Origin: CALCEB01 sp035531475
GTDB taxonomy: Bacteria > Acidobacteriota > Terriglobia > UBA7540
Assembly (NCBI GenBank): GCA_035531475.1
Contig: DATKST010000121.1
Location: forward strand, 5,211-69,210
DNA length: 64,000 nucleotides
Direction: 5' to 3'
Each line of letters starts with the position of its first letter. The first letter of the stretch is position 1. Position numbers and translations under genes: made by a program. This document shows positions 23,144-31,572 of the stretch, in pieces. A model generated the notes under the pieces. It saw only the letters and a list, made by a program, of their open reading frames with translations. It was not told the DNA's origin and searched no databases.

Positions 23144-26100
23144 TTGAGCAATCTGCAAGAGGATTACGTCCGGGAACCGCCGGTGGCTGAACCCGCTGCC
23201 CAGGAGCAAGTCCGCGCAGAGGGCGGGTTGGCCGCAGACGCCAGGCCTGGGGTTGCAACGGAAGTCCGTGAACTCGTGCCGGGAAACGGCGAGTTCGCCC
23301 ATCCCAGGCGTCATCACCCGGAGCAGGAGGCGATCGTGATCCGGGGGGCGCGGTCACATAATTTGAAAGGCGTCGATGCGGAAATTCCCCACAATCACTT
23401 GACCGTGATTACCGGAGTTTCCGGCTCCGGGAAATCGAGCCTGGCGTTCGACACGGTTTACGCCGAAGGCCAGCGGCGTTATGTGGAGTCGCTCTCGGCC
23501 TATGCGCGACAATTCCTGGAGCGCATGGAAAAGCCCGACGTGGATGAAATCACGGGAATCGCTCCGGCGGTCGCCATCCGCCAGAGAAATACCACTCGCA
23601 ATCCCCGCTCTACAGTGGCAACCGCCACCGAGATTTACGATTATCTTCGCCTTCTCTTCGCGCGCGTTGGTACAACGATCTGCTGGAGCTGTGGCGAAGT
23701 GGTGAGGCGGGATAGCGTCGATGAAATTGCGGACCGCGTCCTGGCGTTGGATGCGGATCGGCGCTTTTACGTGCTTTTTCAGTTGAATCCCGCGCCCCAA
23801 GCTCCGGCTTCCGGGCAGGACAGCACAACCCTGGTCCCGGCGGAGCCCGGTGATCGTGGACGCAAAAAGAAAAGTCCGGCTGCAAAGAGGCGGAAAGGGG
23901 CAGCAGCCAAGTCAGCTTCCAACCAAACTCCGGGGTCTCCCGCCGGCCTGGACGACGCCCTGAAGTCCCGGCTTTTCTCGTTGCGGCAGCAGGGCTTTAA
24001 CCGGCTTTATCAGAACGGGCAAGTGTTCGAGTTCTCCGTGCCAGAATCCCTGCTTGGCATCAACTTTTCGGAGCCTGTTTACGTGCTGGTGGATCGTCTG
24101 GCCGTGTCTCCGGACATTCGCCAGAGGCTGATCGATTCCATCGAGTTAGGGTTCCGAGAGGGAGGCGAGATCATCCTGGAATTTGCCAGTCCTGACCCTA
24201 CCGGTCACGTTGGGACGGATTCTTCGCCCGCCCGGCTGGTGTTCAATGAACGATTCGAATGCAAGCGTTGCCGGATCTCCTATCAGCAACCCGAGCCTTC
24301 GCTTTTTTCATTCAATAACCCGTTCGGCGCTTGCCCCCGCTGCCAGGGATTCGGGAACACCATCGATTTTGACCTGAACCTGGTGATCCCGGATAAGAGT
24401 AAGACCTTGGCGGAGGGTGCCGTCGAGCCGTGGACCAAGCTACGCTATCGGATGCCCTTCAATGAGATGAAGCGCGCCGCTCGCTTGCAGGGTGTTCCGC
24501 TGGATGTTCCCTTCTACCGGTTGACGGCGATGCAGCGGCGGTGGGTGATTGAAGGCGGTGAAGGGTTTCCCGGCATCCGTGGATTCTTTGATTATCTTGA
24601 GCGCAAGAAGTACAAACTTCACGTCCGCGTCTTCCTCAGCCGCTATCGCGGCTATACGCTTTGCATGGAATGCAACGGCAGACGCCTGCGCCGCGAGGCT
24701 CTGAACGTGCGGATTGAGGGCAAGACCATTGCGGATGTCTGCCGGATGTCAATTCAGGAAGCCTACCGCTTCCTCAACCACCTTCAGTTTTCACCCGCGC
24801 AGGAAGTCGTGGCGGGCAAGGTGCTGGAAGAGGTTCATTCCCGCTTGCGTTACTTGAACGAGGTCGGCCTGGAATACCTGACTCTTGACCGTCTGGCCTC
24901 CACACTCTCCGGCGGGGAATCCCAGCGTATCCAGCTCGCCACCTCGCTCGGCTCCAATCTGGTGGGGGCGCTTTACGTCCTCGATGAGCCCTCCATCGGC
25001 TTGCATCCTCGCGACACGGGGCGGCTGATCGAAATTCTCAAGCGCCTGCGCGACATCGGCAACACCATCCTGGTGGTTGAGCACGACGCCGAAATGATGC
25101 GCCACGCGGACAAGGTTCTGGACATGGGACCGGGCGCGGGCGAGCACGGAGGCCGCTTGATGTACTCCGGCGATTTCGAAGGATTGCTTCGCGATCCTCA
25201 ATCGCTGACTGGCCGGTATTTGTCAGGAAGCCTTGAGATTCCTGTGCCCAAGCTTCGCCGCAAGCCGCGCGGCAGTTGGCTCCGCGTTCAAGGGACGCGC
25301 CAGCACAACCTGAAGTCGATTGATGTCGCCATCCCCCTTGGCGTCATGACCGCGGTCAGCGGCGTCTCCGGCTCCGGCAAGTCCACTCTGATTCATGACG
25401 TCCTCTATAACGCCCTTATGGCCCGGCGTGGAATCCCGGCCCCCCGCGCCGAATATGACGCGATCGAAGGAGATGAAAAGCTGGGGCAGATTGTGCTGGT
25501 GGATCAGTCGCCGCTTGGCCGCACACCCCGCTCCAATCCGGTGACCTACATCAAGGCCTTCGATCCCGTCCGGGAGCTTTTTGCAGCGACCCCCGAGGCC
25601 CGCCGCCACGGCTACACCGCCGGCCATTTTTCCTTCAACATTCCGGGCGGACGCTGCGACACCTGCCAGGGTGACGGAACGGTGAAAGTGGAAATGCAGT
25701 TCCTGGCGGATGTGGAGCTGGTGTGCGAGGACTGCCGAGGCCGCCGCTTCAAAACCTCCATTTTGGAGGTCCGCTACCAAGGCAAGAACATTCACGACGT
25801 TCTGCAAATGACCGTGCGCGAGGCTCTCACATTCTTTGCGGGTTCGCCCAAAGTGACGGGCAGGATTCGCGTTCTGGAAGAAGTGGGCCTGGGTTACTTG
25901 CGTCTGGGCCAGTCAGCGACGACGCTTTCCGGCGGCGAGGCGCAGCGCGTGCGGCTGGCTGCCCACCTGTCGATGCGAACCGCGGAGAGGGCGCTTTTCA
26001 TCTTTGACGAACCCACCACGGGCCTCCACTTTGACGACATTAACAAGCTGCTTGCAGCTTTTCGCAAGCTCATCGAATCCGGAGGCTCGGTGCTGATCAT

Positions 26101-26299
26101 CGAACACAATGTGGACGTTTTGAAGTCCGCCGATTGGATCATTGACCTGGGTCCGGAGGGTGGTGAAGCCGGCGGTTTTCTGGTGGCTTCCGGTCCCCCT
26201 GAGGAGATTGCCCAGAATGCCGTGTCCCATACCGGCCGGTATCTGGCCCAGGTTCTGAACGGCAAGTTGGAAGCAGCCGTCATTGCGCCGGGGAACTAA
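23144..26299 (+). CDS. uvrA: UvrA, excinuclease ABC subunit A
   Basis: 1051 residues from TTG 23144 with GGAG 7 bases upstream; the longer frame from 23060 begins on a -10 box. It carries the damage-recognition ATPase of nucleotide excision repair. First ATPase: GVSGSGKSS (91-99), signature LSGGESQRIQL, LYVLDEPSIGLHPRD. Second: GVSGSGKSTLIH, LSGGEAQRVRL, LFIFDEPTTGLHFDD. Zinc-binding pairs CWSC, CKRC...CPRC and CDTC...CEDC are all present. Two oddities: about 60 residues precede the canonical IVIRGARSHNLK start, and a Lys/Ala/Pro-rich insert (about 220-270) interrupts the UvrB-binding region. Its TAA stop lies in the target duplication of B2. Confidence 0.97.
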   Translation: MSNLQEDYVREPPVAEPAAQEQVRAEGGLAADARPGVATEVRELVPGNGEFAHPRRHHPEQEAIVIRGARSHNLKGVDAEIPHNHLTVITGVSGSGKSSLAFDTVYAEGQRRYVESLSAYARQFLERMEKPDVDEITGIAPAVAIRQRNTTRNPRSTVATATEIYDYLRLLFARVGTTICWSCGEVVRRDSVDEIADRVLALDADRRFYVLFQLNPAPQAPASGQDSTTLVPAEPGDRGRKKKSPAAKRRKGAAAKSASNQTPGSPAGLDDALKSRLFSLRQQGFNRLYQNGQVFEFSVPESLLGINFSEPVYVLVDRLAVSPDIRQRLIDSIELGFREGGEIILEFASPDPTGHVGTDSSPARLVFNERFECKRCRISYQQPEPSLFSFNNPFGACPRCQGFGNTIDFDLNLVIPDKSKTLAEGAVEPWTKLRYRMPFNEMKRAARLQGVPLDVPFYRLTAMQRRWVIEGGEGFPGIRGFFDYLERKKYKLHVRVFLSRYRGYTLCMECNGRRLRREALNVRIEGKTIADVCRMSIQEAYRFLNHLQFSPAQEVVAGKVLEEVHSRLRYLNEVGLEYLTLDRLASTLSGGESQRIQLATSLGSNLVGALYVLDEPSIGLHPRDTGRLIEILKRLRDIGNTILVVEHDAEMMRHADKVLDMGPGAGEHGGRLMYSGDFEGLLRDPQSLTGRYLSGSLEIPVPKLRRKPRGSWLRVQGTRQHNLKSIDVAIPLGVMTAVSGVSGSGKSTLIHDVLYNALMARRGIPAPRAEYDAIEGDEKLGQIVLVDQSPLGRTPRSNPVTYIKAFDPVRELFAATPEARRHGYTAGHFSFNIPGGRCDTCQGDGTVKVEMQFLADVELVCEDCRGRRFKTSILEVRYQGKNIHDVLQMTVREALTFFAGSPKVTGRIRVLEEVGLGYLRLGQSATTLSGGEAQRVRLAAHLSMRTAERALFIFDEPTTGLHFDDINKLLAAFRKLIESGGSVLIIEHNVDVLKSADWIIDLGPEGGEAGGFLVASGPPEEIAQNAVSHTGRYLAQVLNGKLEAAVIAPGN

Positions 26300-26302
26300 C
26301 CC

Positions 26303-26477
26303 CAATACTGTTGAGTTAAGGTGAGTCTCATGATCTTGATGTCAGAGGCGTCGCCTGACCCCTCACCCCGGCCCTCTCCCCGCCAGCGGGGAGAGGGGGA
26401 ACCGCACAGCGGTGGGTGAGGGGATCTGGTTCAACCGTGTGCATTATTCTCGAACGGACCTTAAGTGAACAGTATTG
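26303..26477. mobile_element. Family B element, B2 (175 bp, CCCTCACCCC cargo)
   Basis: Begins CAATACTGTTGAG and ends GAACAGTATTG. The interior hairpin has CCCCTCACCCCGGCCCTCTC on one arm and GGGGAGAGGG then GGTGAGGGG on the other. Perfect 10-bp duplication GAACTAACCC at 26293-26302 and 26478-26487; the left copy contains the uvrA stop codon. The right copy is continuous with the left end of C1. Confidence 0.9.
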
Positions 26478-26484
26478 GAACTAA

Positions 26485-26569
26485 CCCGGGTTATTCACAA
26501 ACTCCGACTAAAGGGGGCACGGTTTTAACCGTGCCCGGACGGCCATCGAGTAAGACTTCGTGAATAACC
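26485..26569. mobile_element. Family C palindromic element, C1
   Basis: Left end AACCCGGGTTATTCACAAA, right end TTCGTGAATAACC, with an inner hairpin GGGCACGG/CCGTGCCC. Before B2 arrived, its left end would have directly followed or formed the uvrA stop (AACTAACCCGGG). Confidence 0.7.
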
Positions 26570-26591
26570 GAGGCTGAAGCAGGATTACACA

Positions 26592-27962
26592 ATGAGACGG
26601 GCGCTTTTTCGCACGAATCAGTTCGGACTAAGAGCCGCCCGCAGATGGATGGCCGCGGTTTGCTGTCTTCTGCTCGCACTGATGTTTAAGGCGAACGTTC
26701 GATCGTTTGCTCAGGCGCGACGGCAAGGCCCATCCCAAGCCCCCCCAGTTCCTCAATCCGCCAAGCAATCTTCGCCCCAGGATCTCTTCAACTCCGCCCA
26801 GCAGTCGCTGAGCCGGAAGGATTACGGCGGCGCGGTGACGGATCTCAAGGAGCTGTTGAAGGCCGCGCCGGACTCGCCCGTTGTCTGGTTCAATCTCGGC
26901 TATGCCTACACCGGGTTGCACCAATATCAGGAGGCCGTCACTGCTTACCAAAAGACGGTGGCCCTGAAGCCAGACCTGTTTGAGGCGCGACTGAATCTCG
27001 GCATCTTGCTGTTGGACCTCAAACAGCCAAACCCGGCCATCGAGCAGATCCAAAAGGCCGAGAGCCTCAAGCCGGGCGACCCCAAAGCCCATTTATTCGC
27101 AGGGCGCGCGCTGACGCTCCAGGGCAAGACGGCCGAGGCGGAGAAAGAATACCGGCAGGCTGTGAACCTCGACCCGCGCCTGGCCGTGGCCCAATATAAT
27201 CTCGGTCAGCTTTATCTTTCAGAAAAGCAGTTTGCCAACGCCAACGACGCCTTCAACAAAGCGGTAGCTCTCAATCCTGCTTTGCCCGGACTCCGTCTGG
27301 ACATGGCGCTGGCGCTACAAGGTCTGAATCAGCCCGGCCCGGCGGCGGCCAGCCTGGAGCAATATCTTGCTCAGAGTCCCGGAGACAATCAGGCCCGCTT
27401 CCGCCTGGCTCGAATTGAAATGCAACAGGGAAGCAACCAAAAGGCACTGGACAATTTTCTTCTGGTCCAAAAATCGGATCCGGATTTTCCTGACCTCAAT
27501 GCGCGGCTGGGCGATGTCTGCGCGCTGCTCATGAAATTCCCGGAGTCTGAGAAATACTACCGCCAGGCGCTGGTCACGATGTCCGCCCAACCCGACTTGC
27601 ACCGCGCCCTGGGCCAGACTCTGATGGAGGAAAAGAAGTTTTCGGAAGCTGAGGCTGAATTCCACGCCACGCTGCGCTTGGACCCGCACAATCTGGACGC
27701 AGCCACGGGTTTGGCCGGAAGCGTTTATTTTGAAAAGCGCTATGCGGATGCCATTCCCATCTTTGAAGCAATCCTGAAAACACCCAATCCTCCTGTGGGC
27801 GACTACTTTTTTCTTGCCACCTGTTTCGATCATCTCCATGTCCTGCCTAGAGCGCTGGAGACCTACCAGCGTTTCGTTCAGCTTACTCCGGACAAGAGCT
27901 CCGACCAGACTTGGCAGGCCGAACAGCGCATCAAGCTGATCCTTCACGAGATGCACAAGTGA
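26592..27962 (+). CDS. Exported TPR protein
   Basis: 456 residues. A basic N-terminus and hydrophobic stretch (about 18-40, WMAAVCCLLLALMF) form a signal peptide or anchor. From residue 60 to the end there are about eleven tetratricopeptide repeats, for example PVVWFNLGYAYTGLHQYQEA, AVAQYNLGQLYLSEKQFANA and AEAEFHATLRLDPHNL. AGGA lies about 8 bases before the ATG. TPR arrays act as protein-binding scaffolds; no partner can be named. The next two exported proteins start 32 bases after its stop and may form a unit. Confidence 0.85.
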   Translation: MRRALFRTNQFGLRAARRWMAAVCCLLLALMFKANVRSFAQARRQGPSQAPPVPQSAKQSSPQDLFNSAQQSLSRKDYGGAVTDLKELLKAAPDSPVVWFNLGYAYTGLHQYQEAVTAYQKTVALKPDLFEARLNLGILLLDLKQPNPAIEQIQKAESLKPGDPKAHLFAGRALTLQGKTAEAEKEYRQAVNLDPRLAVAQYNLGQLYLSEKQFANANDAFNKAVALNPALPGLRLDMALALQGLNQPGPAAASLEQYLAQSPGDNQARFRLARIEMQQGSNQKALDNFLLVQKSDPDFPDLNARLGDVCALLMKFPESEKYYRQALVTMSAQPDLHRALGQTLMEEKKFSEAEAEFHATLRLDPHNLDAATGLAGSVYFEKRYADAIPIFEAILKTPNPPVGDYFFLATCFDHLHVLPRALETYQRFVQLTPDKSSDQTWQAEQRIKLILHEMHK

Positions 27963-27967
27963 ACTGG

Positions 27968-27973
27968 TATAAT
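27968..27973 (+). promoter_or_regulatory. -10 box before the small exported gene pair
   Basis: TATAAT 20 bases upstream of the ATG at 27994, directly behind the TPR gene stop. The -35 region is weak (TTCACG at 19-base spacing). A separate promoter for the next two genes is possible. Confidence 0.35.
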
Positions 27974-27993
27974 AGGAAATAAGCGGAGTGCCC

Positions 27994-28533
27994 ATGAAGC
28001 GGCGTATTCCAATTACGGTCGTCGCGACCTTTGTGGCTTGCGCAGTGTCAAGTGTCCCTCTGCAGGCTCGCCATGCGCCGAGCGAACCGGAGCTTCTCAA
28101 CCGTATCCAGAATCAGCGGAACCCCGTGAAGAAAGCCAAGCTGGAAGTCCGGCTGGCGAATCTGAAGCTGAAAGAAGCCATATCCGCCTATGACGGCCAA
28201 CAACTTGGTCAGGGAGCGGGCCTGCTAAAGGTGTACTTGAGTGAAGTCGAAGAGGCTTGGCACACTCTGCAGGCCACCGGTCGCGATCCCACCAAGAAGC
28301 CGCAAGGCTATCGGGACCTTGAGATTTCATTGCGCGAGGATATGCGTGACCTTTCCGAGGCCCGCCGCCGGACGTATTACGCGAATCGAGGTCCGATCGA
28401 TCAGACGCAAAGCCAGGTTGGCAGCCTCCATGCGAAAGTGCTGTCCGCCTTGTTTCCGGGCATCAATGGAAATCCGGCAATCTCGGATCCCGGGAATAGC
28501 CTGGCTTCGGCGCCAGGAAAGGTTCGCCAGTGA
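27994..28533 (+). CDS. Exported helical protein, unknown function
   Basis: 179 residues from ATG 27994 with GGAG 5 bases upstream. Signal peptide MKRRIPITVVATFVACAVSS, cleaved near QARHA. The mature part is all-helical and charged (NRIQNQRNPVKKAKLEVRL, EISLREDMRDLSEARRRTYY). It shares length, export signal and helical style with the next gene, with which it overlaps by 4 bases. Both have PxxR-type repeats of helix pairs (QNQRNPVKKAKLEVRLANLK here, QDPGERIKVYLDLEQARL there), so they look like distant paralogues. No family recognised. Confidence 0.7.
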   Translation: MKRRIPITVVATFVACAVSSVPLQARHAPSEPELLNRIQNQRNPVKKAKLEVRLANLKLKEAISAYDGQQLGQGAGLLKVYLSEVEEAWHTLQATGRDPTKKPQGYRDLEISLREDMRDLSEARRRTYYANRGPIDQTQSQVGSLHAKVLSALFPGINGNPAISDPGNSLASAPGKVRQ

Positions 28534-29186
28534 AACCGCCAAAAGCAATGGTGCTGGCTTTCGGATTGCTCATCTTGGCATGGCCAGCTCTGGAGACCCA
28601 GGCCCAGTTGCCGGACCGCGCCGCGCTCTCCGAGGTCGAGGCGGACCGCCTGCGCGATGCACAGGATCCCGGAGAGCGGATTAAGGTCTATTTGGACCTT
28701 GAGCAAGCCCGCTTGACTTTGTTCGATGATTTTCGCAAGCGGGCCCCTGACCCTGAGTACGACGTGGGTGGCTATCTCAGCAAGGTTTTGGAACAGTACG
28801 TCAAGCTCGATGATGAGATGAAGGATTGGATTGACCTACAGTTCCGCCACGATGGGGATATGCGGAAAGGCCTGAAGGTTCTTGTGGAGGAGGCGCCGAA
28901 GCAGCTTGAGGTGCTTCAACACGCTCAAGAAGACCGCGACCCTTATTCCGCGCAGTATTTGAGCTCATTGCAAGATGCCATTGCTGATATGCAGGACACT
29001 ATTGAGGGCGGCAGCAAGGCGCTGAGCCTGCAGAATAAGAAATTCGGGCAGTTGAAGCGCGTGGAAAAGCAGACCGTGCAGGACTCCAAGCAGATGGTGA
29101 AGGAAGAAAAGAAGCGGATGAAGGAGGAAAAGAAACTGCGCAAGAAGGAACAGAAAAAAGCTCCGCCGGAAGACGACAACGATTAA
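28530..29186 (+). CDS. Exported helical protein with charged tail, paralogue of preceding
   Basis: 218 residues starting at GTG 28530, overlapping the upstream stop as GTGA, so coupled; AGGAAAGG precedes it. The signal peptide ends near ETQAQ. The body is helical, with ISxxLxxxAxxxD-type heptads, and ends in a strongly basic coiled coil (KKRMKEEKKLRKKEQKK) followed by an acidic tip. Unknown function, probably periplasmic; the basic tail could bind the negatively charged envelope. Confidence 0.7.
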   Translation: MKPPKAMVLAFGLLILAWPALETQAQLPDRAALSEVEADRLRDAQDPGERIKVYLDLEQARLTLFDDFRKRAPDPEYDVGGYLSKVLEQYVKLDDEMKDWIDLQFRHDGDMRKGLKVLVEEAPKQLEVLQHAQEDRDPYSAQYLSSLQDAIADMQDTIEGGSKALSLQNKKFGQLKRVEKQTVQDSKQMVKEEKKRMKEEKKLRKKEQKKAPPEDDND

Positions 29187-29391
29187 AGGTTAGAGGTGTC
29201 CAGTGGCGTGCCGCAGAGGTTTATTGAGAGCATCTGGAGGCTGCGAAGACTCGCTAGAGAACCAAAGAAGTCCGTGAGATCTCGAATAAAGGGCGGTATT
29301 GCGAGCTTTTTGTATCGCCCATCGCACCTTTGAAGATTGCAGGTTTCAAAGCCCAACTCAGCTCCACTCTTCGCCTTTGAATCCTTAACCG

Positions 29392-30189
29392 ATGCTTCCA
29401 TCCACCCAAGCCACGAGCCGAATCCAACTGACGCTGGCGTTCGATCCCACCCCCAGCCCGGAGGAAGTCTTCGCGAGAGTCTTCCGCCGCCTGGGATTCA
29501 AATACCCCGTTAAGACTTTCAAAGTTGCCTTCCATCCTTACGCCAACCTACGCAGTACGATCCGGCTCACGAACCACGGAATTCAGGCCCGTCTATCCGA
29601 CGTGGCGGCCAGCGCGCCCGTCATCGTATTGGAGGCCTTGGCGGAGGTCCTGCTGGCCTCACTTTTCCGCCGCAAGCCGTCCCCCCAAGCTCGCGAGTGC
29701 TACATGGCCTGGACCTTTGATCCTGAAGTTCGCGGCCGCGTCGACGCGAACCGGCGGAAGCGCGGCTTCAAACTGATGCAGCCACCTCAAGGCCAGCATT
29801 ACGACCTGGAAGAGATATTCCAACGCCTCAATCGCGATCACTTTCAGGACTTCTTGCCGCTTCCGCGCTTGGGATGGAGTCCGGAGCATTCCATAACTTT
29901 GCTCGGCCACCACGATGCAGCGCACGGCACGATCACCATCAGCCGGATGTTGGATTCGCCCACGGTTCCTTTGGAAGTGGTGGAATATCTTGTCTACCAT
30001 GAAATGCTCCACATGGTTTATCCTGTCCAGCGCAAAGGTCATCGCCGGGTTATCCACAGCCGGGAGTTTCAAGAATCAGAACGGCGATTCCCGAACTATC
30101 GCAGCGTGCAGCAGACGCTGAAGACCATCCTTAAACGGTCGCATTGGCAGGAAAGGCGGCCGGTGCGGCGCAAGAGGAGGCGGGTGTAA
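29392..30189 (+). CDS. SprT-like zinc metallopeptidase
   Basis: 265 residues. The C-terminal half has the zinc site HEMLH (203-207) and a downstream His in VIHSREFQ (His222), as in SprT/YgjP-type proteases. The first 120 residues form a mixed alpha/beta region without signal peptide, so the protein is cytoplasmic. The end is very basic (RRPVRRKRRRV), consistent with nucleic-acid contact; eukaryotic SprT proteins (SPRTN) cut DNA-protein crosslinks, but that role is not shown for bacterial members. No clear ribosome site before the ATG. Confidence 0.8.
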   Translation: MLPSTQATSRIQLTLAFDPTPSPEEVFARVFRRLGFKYPVKTFKVAFHPYANLRSTIRLTNHGIQARLSDVAASAPVIVLEALAEVLLASLFRRKPSPQARECYMAWTFDPEVRGRVDANRRKRGFKLMQPPQGQHYDLEEIFQRLNRDHFQDFLPLPRLGWSPEHSITLLGHHDAAHGTITISRMLDSPTVPLEVVEYLVYHEMLHMVYPVQRKGHRRVIHSREFQESERRFPNYRSVQQTLKTILKRSHWQERRPVRRKRRRV

Positions 30190-30318
30190 GAGGAGCCATC
30201 GGCTTTTGCCAGTTAATAAGAACTGGCCTGATTTTGCTGAAGGCTGACGGCTGAATGCTTCATGTGAATCTCCGTTGCGCGCGGGATCACATGCGGTCTA
30301 TTTGTTCTGAGGAACCTT

Positions 30319-31467
30319 ATGACCAAGCAGGAAAGTGAAAAGCTGATCGAGGCTATTCGTGACAATTACCGCCGGGAGCGGGAAGGAGAAGCCCTTTACC
30401 GTCATCTTGCAGGCGCGGAAAAAGAGCCTGCCAAGCAAACCCTCTTGTTGCGGCTCTCCGAGGCGGAAGGGCGCCATGCGGAACGCTGGGCGCGGAAGAT
30501 GGAAGAGCTTGGAGCCGAGCCGCCCGCTGCCCACTTGAATTTCGGAGCCCGCTGGCGGTTGCGCTTAGCCCGTTGGGTCGGCACGGAAGCGACCATTCGC
30601 AAGCAAGAAGCCAACGAAGATCGCGACATTGGCATCTACCAGCGCCAACGCGAAACCTTCGAGGAGGAAGTGGGAGACATCCTCCGGGAAGTGCAGGAAG
30701 ACGAGCAGAAGCACCGCAGGTTTCTCCGCGAGCTGGAACAGAAGAGCGGGCCGCGGACGGCGCTCGATTCCATCTTGAGCAAGGAGCAGTGGCACCGCAC
30801 CGGGCACAGTTGGGTGGGCGATGCCATCTATGGCGCTAATGATGGATTGGGCGCAGTGTTTGGATTGGTTTCCGGCGTTGCCGGTTACACTTCCATCGCT
30901 CACTGGGTCCTGGTCTCCGGCCTGGCGGGAACCATCGCCAGCGCCCTCTCCATGGCGGCGGGAGCGTATCTTGCCGCAAAATCGCAAGGGGAGCTTTCCC
31001 AAGCGGAGCTGGCGCGCGAGGAAGAAGAATTCCAGGATAACCCGGAAGAAGAGCGGGAAGAATTGGAGTTGATTTACCAGCTTAAAGGGTTCACCTCTGA
31101 AGAAGCGAAGATGCTGGTTGACCGCTTGGCGGAGCGGCCCGAGCAATTCATGAAGGCGATGGCCAGCGAGGAGCTTGGCATCAGCGAAATGAACGCCCCA
31201 AGCCCGGGCCGTGCCGCAGTCTCCTCCGGCATCTCCACGGCGCTGGGCGCCATCATTCCCGTGCTCCCTTTCTTCTGGCTGGACGGTATCACCGCCATCA
31301 CCGTGGCGGCTGCCATTAGCTTGATGGCCCATTTCCTGGTAGGCGCCGGAAAGAGCCTGATGACCATTCGAAGCTGGTGGGCCAGCGGCCTTGAAATGAT
31401 GGCCGTGGGCGCGCTTGAGGGCGTTGTGACTTATGGGTTGGGACTCGCGGCCGCCAAGCTGCTTTGA
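30319..31467 (+). CDS. mbfA: MbfA-like membrane ferritin / VIT1-family iron exporter
   Basis: 382 residues, a fusion. Residues 1-150 form a ferritin-like (erythrin) four-helix domain with paired Glu/His ligands (REGEALYRHL, SEAEGRHAERW and EVQEDEQKHRRFL). Residues 160-382 are a VIT1/CCC1-type transporter with five membrane helices, starting GDAIYGANDGLGAVFGLVSG, and containing a charged cytoplasmic loop. Known MbfA proteins export iron and protect against peroxide and acid stress. GAGGAA precedes the ATG. No Fur or Irr box was recognised upstream. Confidence 0.9.
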   Translation: MTKQESEKLIEAIRDNYRREREGEALYRHLAGAEKEPAKQTLLLRLSEAEGRHAERWARKMEELGAEPPAAHLNFGARWRLRLARWVGTEATIRKQEANEDRDIGIYQRQRETFEEEVGDILREVQEDEQKHRRFLRELEQKSGPRTALDSILSKEQWHRTGHSWVGDAIYGANDGLGAVFGLVSGVAGYTSIAHWVLVSGLAGTIASALSMAAGAYLAAKSQGELSQAELAREEEEFQDNPEEEREELELIYQLKGFTSEEAKMLVDRLAERPEQFMKAMASEELGISEMNAPSPGRAAVSSGISTALGAIIPVLPFFWLDGITAITVAAAISLMAHFLVGAGKSLMTIRSWWASGLEMMAVGALEGVVTYGLGLAAAKLL

Positions 31468-31572
31468 GAAAAGTTTTGGGTTATGAAACTGAAACGGTTT
31501 GCACGCTATACTCAATGTCGAGATTCGTGACGGCGAGGCAGCGCCGTTCATCGCCACAGGAGCCATTGAATC

